From Pseudomonas donghuensis (GTDB lineage Bacteria; Pseudomonadota; Gammaproteobacteria; Pseudomonadales; Pseudomonadaceae): DNA of 55,735 nucleotides. Under the pieces are notes generated by a model. That model was not told where the DNA came from. It was given only the letters and a program-made list of their open reading frames with translations, and made no database searches. Of this stretch, positions 8,070 to 15,671 are shown in pieces (position 1 is the first letter of the stretch; every line of letters starts with the position of its first letter). The stretch covers positions 1 to 55,735 of the forward strand of contig NZ_JH650768.1 in assembly GCF_000259195.1 (NCBI RefSeq), read 5' to 3'. The position numbers were made by a program, and so were the translations under genes.

Positions 8070-9611
8070 TCAGAGGTTGCTCAAAGGCCCCGTGGGGTCT
8101 TGCAGCCACTGACGCAAGCGGGTCTTGAGAATTTTGCCATAGCTGTTCTTCGGCAGCTCGGCGCAAAACAGGTATTTCTTCGGTTTTTTGAACGAGGCCA
8201 TGCGCGCCAGGAACCAATCGTTGAGCGCCTGTGCATCGAGGCTGTGGGGCGTGCGCAGGACCACGAAGGCCACCACCGACTCGCCCCAATGGGCATCGGC
8301 CTCCCCCACCACGCACACTTCGAACACCTCGGGGTGCTGGATCAGCACTTCCTCGACTTCCCGCGGGTAGATGTTGCTGCCACCGGAGATGATCACATCC
8401 TTGCTGCGATCGGTAAGGGTCAGGTAGCCCTGTTCATTGAGGAACCCTATGTCGCCGGTACGCAGCCAGCCATCCACCAGGGCCTCCTGGGTGGCTTGCG
8501 GGTTGTCCCAGTACCCCTGCATCACCGCCGCCCCGCGCACGGCGATTTCCCCGGGTTCGCCGGGGGCCAGGGGCAGGCCTTGCGCATCCACCACGCGCAC
8601 CTCGACGCAGGCGTGGGCACGCCCGACCGAGGCGGCAATGACCGGCCAGTCGGCATGCCCGCGGTCGGCGATGGCCTCCCGCGACAGCGCGCTGATGGTC
8701 ATCGGGCATTCGCCCTGGCCGTAAATCTGCACCAGGCGCGGGCCAAAGGTGTCCAGGGCCTCGGCGAGGTCGGCCAGGTACATGGGCGCCCCGCCGTAGA
8801 CGATGGTCTTGATCCCTTCGCCGCAATAGCCCTGCTGCCGGGCCTGGTCGACCATGCGCTTGACCATGGTCGGCGCGGCAAACAGGCTGACCTGGCCCAG
8901 CGCCTGCGCCAGCTCGAACAACTCCGCCGCCTGGAACCCCCGCGACGCCGGCACCACGTGCCGGGCGCCGCAGCGCACATGGATGAAGTTGTACAGGCCG
9001 GCGCCGTGAGACATCGGCGCGGCATAGACCACCGCGTCATCTGCGGCCACCGGATCGACGTCCAGCGGATAGCACAAGGACATGGCGATCAGGTTGCCAT
9101 GGGACAGCATCACCCCCTTGGAACGCCCGGTGGTGCCGGAGGTGTAGAACAGCCAGGCCAGGTCGCTGTCCTCCCGCGGGTGCGGCGCCAGCAGTTCATC
9201 GCCCGGCAGCTGGCCTGGATCGGCCAGCCCGGGCGCGGCCAGCTCACGGCAGCCAGCCGGCAGCGACGCGCGGTCAAAGACCTCGCCCTCATCGGTATAG
9301 ACCAACCGGGCCCCGGCATTGCCGGCTATCCAGGCCGCTTCCCGTGCGTGCAGCTTGCTGTTGATCGGAACCGCCACCGCCCCGCTCCACCAGATGGCAT
9401 ACAGCAATTCGAGATAGCCGCAGCTGTTCTTCATCAGCAACGCCACCCGGTCACCAGGCACGATGCCGTACTCATGGCGCAATTGCAGGGCACGTGTCCG
9501 GGCCTGGGCGGCGAACGCCTGGTAGTCGGCAACCTCGCGGCACCCCTCGAACAGCGCCGCCCGCCGCGGCCAGCGCTGGGCCGCAGCGTGCAGCCAATGG
9601 GCGATGTTCAT
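8070..9611 (-). CDS. Acyl-CoA synthetase (AMP-forming)
   Basis: 513 aa, normal length for class I adenylate-forming ligases. Motif A3 (YTSGTTGRSKG) is at residues 156-166, then YGQGECPM, the hinge region TGDIGFLNEQGYL, DRSKDVIISGGSNIYP and the adenylation lysine K493 (SYGKILK). The enzyme activates a carboxylic acid to its AMP ester and then to the CoA thioester. It starts 2 bp past the stop of the thiolase gene, and its own AAGG ribosome site overlaps the end of that gene. Together with the thiolase and transporter it suggests uptake, CoA activation and thiolytic cleavage of one acid. It resembles medium-chain or aromatic-acid ligases, but chain length cannot be told. Confidence 0.9.
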   Translation of the reverse strand: MNIAHWLHAAAQRWPRRAALFEGCREVADYQAFAAQARTRALQLRHEYGIVPGDRVALLMKNSCGYLELLYAIWWSGAVAVPINSKLHAREAAWIAGNAGARLVYTDEGEVFDRASLPAGCRELAAPGLADPGQLPGDELLAPHPREDSDLAWLFYTSGTTGRSKGVMLSHGNLIAMSLCYPLDVDPVAADDAVVYAAPMSHGAGLYNFIHVRCGARHVVPASRGFQAAELFELAQALGQVSLFAAPTMVKRMVDQARQQGYCGEGIKTIVYGGAPMYLADLAEALDTFGPRLVQIYGQGECPMTISALSREAIADRGHADWPVIAASVGRAHACVEVRVVDAQGLPLAPGEPGEIAVRGAAVMQGYWDNPQATQEALVDGWLRTGDIGFLNEQGYLTLTDRSKDVIISGGSNIYPREVEEVLIQHPEVFEVCVVGEADAHWGESVVAFVVLRTPHSLDAQALNDWFLARMASFKKPKKYLFCAELPKNSYGKILKTRLRQWLQDPTGPLSNL

Positions 9612-9613
9612 CC

Positions 9614-10792
9614 TCAGACCTTGACCGCTTGCAGGACGCTGGCGTAGTTGGCCACCGCCATGCCGCCCATGTTGAACAGCAAGCCGAACTCGGCACCGGG
9701 CACCCCCAGGCCGATGGGTTTACCGACCAGTTGGGCAAAGCCCAGGGCATGCATCGAGACCCCGGTGGCCCCCACCGGATGCCCCTTGGCCTTGAGCCCG
9801 CCGGAGAGGTTCACCGGCAGGCGGCCGCCCTGGCGTACGATGCCCGCGTCCAGCACCCGGTGGCCCTCGCCCTTGGGCGCCAGGCCCATGGCTTCGTAGA
9901 TCAGCAGTTCGGCGATGGTGAAGCAGTCGTGGACCTCGGCGAAACTCAGGTCGCCGAGGGTCACCCCGGCCTCGCGCAGGGCCCCTTGGATAGCCCGTTG
10001 CGGCCCTTCGAAGGCCAGCATGTCGCGGCGCGACAAGGGCAGGAAGTCGTTCACCTGGACCATGGCGCGGATCGCCACCTGGCGCCGCATCGAACGGGCG
10101 CGCCGCGGCGAGGCGAGGATGATCGCCGCCGCGCCGTCACTGATCAGCGAGCAGTCGGTCAGGCGCAGTGGTGGAGCGATCAGCGGGTTGCCCTGGGAAA
10201 CATTGTTACAGTGTTCGAAGTCCATCACCCGGTGCATCTGCGCCAGGGGGTTGGCCATGGCATTGGCGTGATTCTTCACCGCGATCGCGGCCATCGAGGC
10301 CAAGGGGCTGTGGTAGCGCTCGGCGTACTGCTGCGCCACCTGGCCAAACAGCTGGGCGAAGCTCAGGCCGGCTTCCTGGAGGGCATTCTGGTAGCCGGCG
10401 CCGGCCAGGGCCCGGGTGACTTCGACGGTGCTGTTGCCGGTCATTTTCTCCGCGCCGACCACCAGTACCAGTTCGGCGGCACCGCTGCGGATCGCGTTGA
10501 TCCCGGCCTGGATCGCCGCTGAGCCTGAGGCGCAAGCGTTCTCGCAGCGCGTGGCGGGCTTGAAGCGCAGTTGCGGGTCGGCCTGGAGCATCAGCGAGGC
10601 GGGGAAACCATCGGCCACCAGGCCGGCGTTGAAGTGCCCGAGAAACAGCGCGTCGATTTCTGCTGCGTCGATCGCCGCGTCCGCCAGGGCTTCGCGGGTA
10701 ACCTGGACGATCAGGTCCTCGAGGTTCAGGCCGTCCAGGCGACCGAAAGGACTGTGGGCGGCAGCGACGATGGATACGGAGTCGTGAGTCAT
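9614..10792 (-). CDS. Thiolase, SCP-x/lipid-transfer subfamily
   Basis: 392 aa from the ATG at 10790-10792, which begins MTHDSVSIVAAAHSPFGR, the usual thiolase opening; the 20 in-frame codons upstream look like leader. The nucleophile is probably C87 in CENACASGS. The C-terminal GLKAKGHPVGATG supplies the catalytic His. EVHDCFTIAELLIYE is typical of SCP-x-like thiolases, which cleave branched or steroid-type 3-oxoacyl-CoAs, rather than of FadA or PhaA. It is first in the operon with the acyl-CoA synthetase and MHS transporter. Transcription must start in the 137-bp spacer shared with the divergent PAS-LuxR gene, which holds a perfect palindrome. Confidence 0.88.
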   Translation of the reverse strand: MTHDSVSIVAAAHSPFGRLDGLNLEDLIVQVTREALADAAIDAAEIDALFLGHFNAGLVADGFPASLMLQADPQLRFKPATRCENACASGSAAIQAGINAIRSGAAELVLVVGAEKMTGNSTVEVTRALAGAGYQNALQEAGLSFAQLFGQVAQQYAERYHSPLASMAAIAVKNHANAMANPLAQMHRVMDFEHCNNVSQGNPLIAPPLRLTDCSLISDGAAAIILASPRRARSMRRQVAIRAMVQVNDFLPLSRRDMLAFEGPQRAIQGALREAGVTLGDLSFAEVHDCFTIAELLIYEAMGLAPKGEGHRVLDAGIVRQGGRLPVNLSGGLKAKGHPVGATGVSMHALGFAQLVGKPIGLGVPGAEFGLLFNMGGMAVANYASVLQAVKV

Positions 10793-10867
10793 GGTGATTT
10801 TCTTCTGTCCTTGAAGCGCGTATTCCATACAATGATTCAGCGCCCGAATCACACGCTAGTTGGGGCA

Positions 10868-10889
10868 ACTACTTACGCCAGTAAGTAGT
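10868..10889. promoter_or_regulatory. Perfect palindrome, candidate PAS-LuxR operator
   Basis: ACTACTTAC (10868-10876) and GTAAGTAGT (10881-10889) form a perfect 9-bp inverted repeat with spacer GCCA. It lies 76 bp from the thiolase start and 41 bp from the regulator start, in the only divergent promoter region of the cluster. The symmetry suits a dimeric LuxR-type helix-turn-helix. Regulation of both directions is inferred. Confidence 0.55.
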
Positions 10890-10929
10890 ACCCAGGGGGC
10901 GCGCCGATAAATCCGAGGCAGGATGCCTG

Positions 10930-11502
10930 ATGACCGTAGATGCCCAGCACTTCCAGGACCTCGAGCGCCTGGCCTTCCAGGTTTCCCCCGCGCCGCAGAT
11001 GATCACCGGCCATCGGCGGATGCTCGACTGCAACCAGGCGTTCGTCCGCCTGTTCGGCTACGAGCGCGAGCATTTGCAGGGCCACCTGACCCTGCTGCTG
11101 TACCCCTCCCAGGCCGACTACCAGAGCATCGGCGAGCGCAGCGAGCACTGGCTGCGCAACGGCCCCGGCGCCTTCTACTCCGACGAGCGCTTCATGCAGC
11201 ATCGCAACGGCGAGGTGTTCTGGGCCCGGGCCCACGGGTTTTCCCTGACGGTGGAAGACCCGTTCAAACTGATGGTCTGGCATTTCGAGCGCCTGGATCG
11301 CCAGCCGGCGCCGACCATCCAGCTGACTCCGCGCGAACGGGAGATTTCGCTGCATATCGTCAATGGCCTGACCTGCAAGGAAGTGGCGCGCAAGCTGGGC
11401 ATTTCCCACCGCACCGTGGAAGTCCACCGCGCCCGGCTGATGAAGAAACTTCAGGCCAAGAACAGCGCAGAGCTGGTGTCGAAAATTATATTCATCAGTT
11501 GA
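10930..11502 (+). CDS. PAS-LuxR transcriptional regulator
   Basis: 190 aa. Residues 10-120 form a PAS domain (ITGHRRMLDCNQAFVRLFGY at its start). Residues 131-180 are a GerE/LuxR helix-turn-helix (LTPREREI, then CKEVARKLGISHRTVEVHRA). There is no receiver or acyl-homoserine-lactone domain, so a small ligand or cofactor in the PAS pocket is the likely input. AGGA is placed 7-9 nt before the ATG. It is divergent from the thiolase operon and is its probable regulator, acting at the palindrome at 10868-10889. The PAS pocket could sense the acid that the MHS transporter imports; that is inference. Confidence 0.88.
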   Translation: MTVDAQHFQDLERLAFQVSPAPQMITGHRRMLDCNQAFVRLFGYEREHLQGHLTLLLYPSQADYQSIGERSEHWLRNGPGAFYSDERFMQHRNGEVFWARAHGFSLTVEDPFKLMVWHFERLDRQPAPTIQLTPREREISLHIVNGLTCKEVARKLGISHRTVEVHRARLMKKLQAKNSAELVSKIIFIS

Positions 11503-11557
11503 GCACCAGTGCAGGTCAGGTAAACTCGCGCTTTTTTTTGACCAAGAGCTTTTTTGC

Positions 11558-12946
11558 ATGGATGCCCGTTTCTCGCTTTCATTAGCCCTGCCGCTCGCCC
11601 TCGCCGCCTGCAGCACCCCGCCCAAGCCGCAACCACCGGCCAAGCACCCTGGCCTTGAAGTGTTCGAACGAGTGATCAACGAATCGGCCGCGCCCGATTC
11701 GATCATCCGTCAAGGCGACCAGATCACCTACATGATCGCGCCCTCCGCGAGCAACCCCTGGGTCACCCGCTTTGACGCCTCCTGCAGCCAGCCCAGCGGC
11801 AGCATGTTCTATCCCACCAAACGGGGCATGCAGGCGTTTTCTGACAACGACGATTCCAGCAACCTTCCGCAACCACATTTGCAGGTGCTGCAGCGCAGCG
11901 AACAACTCAAAAATGCCTGCGCCTATCGCGCCGTGCCTGACTGGCGAGCGCTGGACACCGCGCCAGTTCAAGACTGGCTGGTGTTGGACCGTAACAGCGC
12001 GATTCACGAGGATGGCGTACTCAAGATCTGGACGAGCATTCAACTTGCCAACTATCAAGCAGTCAAAGGGTACGGCCAGATTGCACAACTGCATGAGCGC
12101 CTGGCCATCGACTGCAAGCAGCGCACTTTCAAGCCGTTGAGCGACTTCAAGGTGGACGACAATGGCCGGGTGTACAACGGCAAGGTCAATCTGGACACCC
12201 CAATGATGCCGCAGGCACAGGCCGACAGCGGACAACAACGCCTGATCGAAGCTGCCTGCCAGCCCGCTGCCACCTGGGCCCAGATGGCGATGCCCCCTGT
12301 GCGCACGCCACTGCCGCCGCAGCTCGATACACCCAAGACGGCGCCAGCCGTGCTGGCGGCGATCAATACCCTGCAACTGCCCGAACCGCGCTTGACGCTA
12401 CAGGCTTTGCACTATCGCTACGACGCCTTGGTGCTCAACGGCATGAAGATCACCGGCGTGCAGCGCAAGGACATCTTCAGCCGTGACCCGCATAGCGGCC
12501 AGCTGCTGCTGCAGCCAGTGGATTCGGTGCTGGGCACCAAGCTGCTGCTGACGTTCCGCGGCCTGATCGAGCTGGCCAACCGCTCGTTCGACCGCAACAA
12601 CGGCAACCAGGTAGAAGACTCCTTGCACGTCATCGGCTTGAGCTTCACAGGCGACTGGCAACGCCTGCCGGAACACAGCGAAGTGGCCTATGACCTGGTC
12701 CAGGCCACCACCACGGGGCCTTTCACCACTACCGTCACCTGCAAGGTCGGCGCCGCGCTGCCAGCCAGTCAGATAAACCCCGCCTTGCAAGGCATGGCCA
12801 AGCCGCTGAGCTGTTCCAAGCACAAAACGGCTACTTCTGAATGGGCCGAGAGCTACCACTACCTCGAAGATTACGGGGTGTTTGTGCAGGCGGTGCAGAA
12901 TAGCCCGTTGGGGCGCTGGACATGGCGAGTGGAGTCGGTTCTCTAA
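11558..12946 (+). CDS. Predicted lipoprotein of unknown function
   Basis: 462 aa. The N-terminus has a short hydrophobic run ending in LALAAC, so C18 is a likely lipidated cysteine, and Ser follows it. The next residues are Pro-rich (TPPKPQPPAKHPG). The rest is soluble and evenly mixed, with scattered cysteines (in DASCSQ, KNACAY, AIDCKQ, EAACQP, VTCKVG, LSCSKH) that could form disulfides in the periplasm. I recognise no domain. A T-rich stretch precedes the start and no good ribosome site is visible. It follows the PAS-LuxR gene on the same strand by 55 bp but is unlikely to be functionally tied to it. Confidence 0.7.
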   Translation: MDARFSLSLALPLALAACSTPPKPQPPAKHPGLEVFERVINESAAPDSIIRQGDQITYMIAPSASNPWVTRFDASCSQPSGSMFYPTKRGMQAFSDNDDSSNLPQPHLQVLQRSEQLKNACAYRAVPDWRALDTAPVQDWLVLDRNSAIHEDGVLKIWTSIQLANYQAVKGYGQIAQLHERLAIDCKQRTFKPLSDFKVDDNGRVYNGKVNLDTPMMPQAQADSGQQRLIEAACQPAATWAQMAMPPVRTPLPPQLDTPKTAPAVLAAINTLQLPEPRLTLQALHYRYDALVLNGMKITGVQRKDIFSRDPHSGQLLLQPVDSVLGTKLLLTFRGLIELANRSFDRNNGNQVEDSLHVIGLSFTGDWQRLPEHSEVAYDLVQATTTGPFTTTVTCKVGAALPASQINPALQGMAKPLSCSKHKTATSEWAESYHYLEDYGVFVQAVQNSPLGRWTWRVESVL

Positions 12947-13121
12947 GACGGCTGTCATACCGTTAGCTGCCCTTTCAACCGAGCGTGTGCCATTGGCCGC
13001 CATGGGTCGGTTTCCACCCTTGTCGCGCAGGCATATTTCGTAAAGACCCTAATGAACACTCTGGGTTCAAATGTTATCGAGCGCATTGAGCGTTGCATTG
13101 GTAACGCGGGGTTTGCCCTCG

Positions 13122-13535
13122 ATGCGGATGCTACTCATACAACACGGACAAATAAAAATTAAAATACCATTCCTTGCTTTACTCGGGGTGTTTTCACTCA
13201 TTCAAACATCACCCGCCCTCGCGGATAATACCAATGGGAAAAGTCTCTATTTACAGAGATGTGCCGTGTGTCACGGAGCAGATATCAAGGGGACAGGGCC
13301 ATTGGCCAATAAAAGCAATCCGCCAACCCCTGACCTTACAACATCGGCTTTCAAGAGGCGGCTGAGTGATTACCCGGGTGTTATTGTATCTTCCATAATA
13401 CTTCGCCCCAATGGAAACTTAATTCCAAAGACGTTGCAGGAGAACGGTGTAAAGATACCGCCGCACGCCTGGAGTGTTAAGGACCTGCGCGATCTACATC
13501 AATACATGAGTGGTGTGATTTCAAAAACACGATGA
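13122..13535 (+). CDS. Small c-type cytochrome (single heme)
   Basis: About 137 aa from the ATG at 13122. The start is uncertain, as no ribosome site fits any candidate (13071, 13122, 13128), and the mature-looking leader (KIKIPFLALLGVFSL, cleavage after SPALA) begins some 12 codons later. The heme site is CAVCH, followed by GADIKGTGPLA as in cytochrome c6/c551-like class I domains. A C-terminal Met ligand is probably in the HQYMSGV segment. The gene is AT-rich (one 60-bp line near its start is about 35% GC by eye), unlike its neighbours, which suggests transfer. No oxidase or dehydrogenase partner lies next to it. Confidence 0.72.
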   Translation: MRMLLIQHGQIKIKIPFLALLGVFSLIQTSPALADNTNGKSLYLQRCAVCHGADIKGTGPLANKSNPPTPDLTTSAFKRRLSDYPGVIVSSIILRPNGNLIPKTLQENGVKIPPHAWSVKDLRDLHQYMSGVISKTR

Positions 13536-13652
13536 TCTTGAGATGAGCAGCAGGTGCACGTCATGTACCGGGTTCGTGGCTTGCCCGCGGGGGGGCTGAG
13601 CCCGAGGCTCGAAGGTGCAGCGATTGCCTGCATGGGAAGGTAGATTGGCGAC

Positions 13653-13689
13653 GCAGGATTTTCTTCAACCTACCCATGGAAAATCCTGC
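13653..13689. repeat. Inverted repeat between convergent genes
   Basis: GCAGGATTTTC (13653-13663) and GAAAATCCTGC (13679-13689) are perfect 11-bp arms with a 15-nt loop. Flanking GATTGG and CCAATC extend the symmetry imperfectly. It lies between the cytochrome c gene and the convergent hydrolase gene. A bidirectional termination role is possible but the loop is long; a mobile hairpin element is the alternative. Confidence 0.4.
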
Positions 13690-13739
13690 CTACACCAATC
13701 GTAAGGTAGTGATCGCCGGAATGAGGGCCGCTGCGAACG

Positions 13740-14639
13740 CTACAGGCTCTCGTCGAGGAACTTGACCACGGTACCCATGCAGGCCACCCGCTCCTCCACA
13801 TGGGGCATGTGGCTGGAGTTCTCGAACAATGCCCAGCGGATGCCCGGGATCAGGTCCAAGTACGGCTTGACCACCAGCGGCGTGGCTTCGTCATGGCGTC
13901 CTGATATCAGCAGGCTCGGCACGTTGATCTGCGGCAGGCGGTCGACGATGGTCCAGTCCTTGGTGCTGCCAATGATGTGGAACTCGTTGGGTCCGGTCAT
14001 GGCGTGGTACACGGTCGGGTCGGCATCGACCTGGGCGAAGGTGCGGGCCACCTCGTCCGGCCAGGGGTTCAGGCGGCACACGTGACGGTCGTAGAACACC
14101 CGGGTGGCGGCGATGTAGTCGGCGGCGGTGTAGTCGCCCACAGCTTCATGGCGCAACAGTGTGGCCTGAACATCTTCGGGCAGCCTCTCGCGCAGGCGGT
14201 TGGCTTCCCTGACCCAGGTGCGCATGTCTGCCGGCGAGTTGGCGATCACCAGGCAACGCAGGCCCGCCGGGCGCTGCACCGCGTGCTCGCTGGCCAGCAT
14301 GCCACCCCAGGACTGGCCCAGCAGGGCGTAGCGGTCGCTGATGCCCAGGTGCTCGAGCAGGTTGTCGAGCTCTTCCATGAACAGTTTCACCGTCCAGAAC
14401 GACGACGGCATCTGCGGCAGGTGGGTCGAACGGCCGTTGCCCAGCTGGTCATAGTGGATGACCGGATAGCCACCGGCCGCGACATCCTTGTAGGCATCGA
14501 CATAATCGTAGGTGCAGCCCGGCCCGCCATGCAGGATGACCAGCGGAGTGCGACCACAATCCAGGTCACCCGTGACGCGGTACCAGGTCTGATAGTCGCC
14601 GAACGGGGCAAAACCTTCATGCGATTTGATGAGTTCCAT
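13740..14639 (-). CDS. Proline iminopeptidase-like alpha/beta hydrolase (pip paralogue 1)
   Basis: 299 aa from the ATG at 14637-14639, which precedes the conserved start [17 protein letters not shown]. The oxyanion loop HGGPG is at residues 37-41. The nucleophile elbow is GQSWGG with S110. The acid is in SGRHDEATP and the catalytic His in [10 protein letters not shown]. This is the S33 proline iminopeptidase fold, which removes N-terminal proline or hydrolyses related amides. It shares many blocks with the hydrolase at 15672-16562 (GPNEF..IG..KDW, RHVCRL..WP, NSSHMP), so the two are paralogues on either side of a LuxR solo. It is cytoplasmic, with no signal peptide. It lies 96 bp downstream of pipR on the same strand and may be cotranscribed with it. 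Confidence 0.87.
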   Translation of the reverse strand: MELIKSHEGFAPFGDYQTWYRVTGDLDCGRTPLVILHGGPGCTYDYVDAYKDVAAGGYPVIHYDQLGNGRSTHLPQMPSSFWTVKLFMEELDNLLEHLGISDRYALLGQSWGGMLASEHAVQRPAGLRCLVIANSPADMRTWVREANRLRERLPEDVQATLLRHEAVGDYTAADYIAATRVFYDRHVCRLNPWPDEVARTFAQVDADPTVYHAMTGPNEFHIIGSTKDWTIVDRLPQINVPSLLISGRHDEATPLVVKPYLDLIPGIRWALFENSSHMPHVEERVACMGTVVKFLDESL

Positions 14640-14735
14640 TTCATCCGGCTCCGTGCGAATCGTGGAGCACACAATAGCCCTACGCACGACGAGGCATAAC
14701 TAGAGAGTTCTCTAGGTTTTCGGATTTTTTACCAC

Positions 14736-15497
14736 TCAATTGTCGAGCAGACGATAGTGCACCGCCCGGGCGACCGCCTGGACCCGGTTCTTCGCCCCCA
14801 GCTTGTGCATGGCCGAAGTCAGGTGCAGGGAGACCGTGGCCAGCGAGCGGGTGAGCATCTCGGCGATCTGCGCCGCGGTCAGGCCTTCGGCAGCCCAGCG
14901 CAGGCACTCGAGCTCACGGCGGGTCAGGCGGATGGCGCGGCTGGCGGCCTCCTTGCCCAGCAAGGGATAGGCCGCCTCCTGCAAAGCATGGGCGATCAGG
15001 CTGAAGTCGGCGAGGTGTTCCCGGGCATCGTCCAGGTCACGCTGACTGGCCTGGGGACGCAGGCCGGTCAGGGTCGCCAGCCCACCGCGCGGCAGGTGGA
15101 TGGGCACGGTGACGCCGCAGGCCAGCTGCGCATCGAGCAGGTAACCGACCACCGGCGCATGGCGGCGATCGATCAGGCGCTGCAGGACGGTCTCGCCCTT
15201 GGGCAGGTACGACCAGGCGAACGGCGCGATGGAGGAAACGGCCAATTGCTGCACCGGGTCGATCTGGTAGAAGCCATCGGAGCACCAGAGGTCCTGCCAA
15301 TCCCTCGGGGTCTGGCGCAGCCTGACCACGGAGGGGGTGATCAACTCGCCGAGGTGATCCAGCGGCACCGGGCTGTAGTCGTACACGAGGGCATCGAAGC
15401 CCAGTTGCGCCGCCAGCTCGGCGACGCTGTCCATCTGTTCGTCCAGGTTACTGTCCGACGCCAGACGGGTATGGAGATCAGCCAGCTTGGCCTGCAT
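14736..15497 (-). CDS. pipR: LuxR-family solo, PipR-type plant-signal regulator
   Basis: 253 aa. Residues 20-160 match the autoinducer-binding domain and 185-248 the LuxR helix-turn-helix (LTRRELECLRWAAEG, then LATVSLHLTSAMHKLGAKNR). Aligned by eye to TraR, the pocket keeps W67 (Trp57), D80-P81 (Asp70-Pro71) and W95 (Trp85), but Tyr61 is replaced by W71. Plant-responsive solos such as OryR and PipR are described with changes at 57 and 61. No luxI is in the window. The gene lies between two pip hydrolases and next to a peptide ABC importer, the arrangement reported for PipR of a cottonwood Pseudomonas endophyte, which answers to a plant-derived ethanolamine compound. The PipR name rests on that context and is likely but unproven. 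Confidence 0.82.
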   Translation of the reverse strand: MQAKLADLHTRLASDSNLDEQMDSVAELAAQLGFDALVYDYSPVPLDHLGELITPSVVRLRQTPRDWQDLWCSDGFYQIDPVQQLAVSSIAPFAWSYLPKGETVLQRLIDRRHAPVVGYLLDAQLACGVTVPIHLPRGGLATLTGLRPQASQRDLDDAREHLADFSLIAHALQEAAYPLLGKEAASRAIRLTRRELECLRWAAEGLTAAQIAEMLTRSLATVSLHLTSAMHKLGAKNRVQAVARAVHYRLLDN

Positions 15498-15589
15498 TCC
15501 TTACACTCCCTGTGTATACCCTGTTGGATTTCCATCTTGAAGTCCGCCGAGTAGAATGCCACGGCTCGGCGCGGGACTGCCAGACAAAA

Positions 15590-15614
15590 CCTATAAGAAA
15601 TACTAGCTTGTAGG
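15590..15614. promoter_or_regulatory. Candidate PipR operator (imperfect inverted repeat)
   Basis: CCTATAAG (15590-15597) and CTTGTAGG (15607-15614) match as inverted repeats at 7 of 8 positions around a 9-nt spacer. The element lies in the 174-bp divergent spacer, 58-82 bp before the pipA start. A second, weaker pair, CGCCGAG/CTCGGCG, is at 15545-15571. Which one PipR binds, if either, cannot be told. Confidence 0.33.
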
Positions 15615-15620
15615 CGGCGC

Positions 15621-15667
15621 ACTCTCCTGTGCAGGGTATAGCTGTAAGCCATGGCCAACAGGAGAGT
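15621..15667 (+). promoter_or_regulatory. Leader hairpin that would hide the pipA ribosome-binding site
   Basis: ACTCTCCTGT (15621-15630) is perfectly complementary to ACAGGAGAGT (15658-15667), the latter containing the AGGAG ribosome site of the hydrolase start at 15672. The loop is 27 nt. If transcription starts upstream of 15621 the mRNA could fold so that the site is masked. What might open it is unknown. Confidence 0.5.
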
Positions 15668-15671
15668 AGCG

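Noticed and set aside
7968..9647. 559-codon plus-strand frame opposite the acyl-CoA synthetase
   Set aside because: Composition is typical of an antisense shadow and the opposite strand carries a complete, motif-rich enzyme.
13653..13689. Inverted repeat as a rho-independent terminator
   Set aside because: The 15-nt loop and lack of a T-tract after either arm do not fit; kept as a repeat only.
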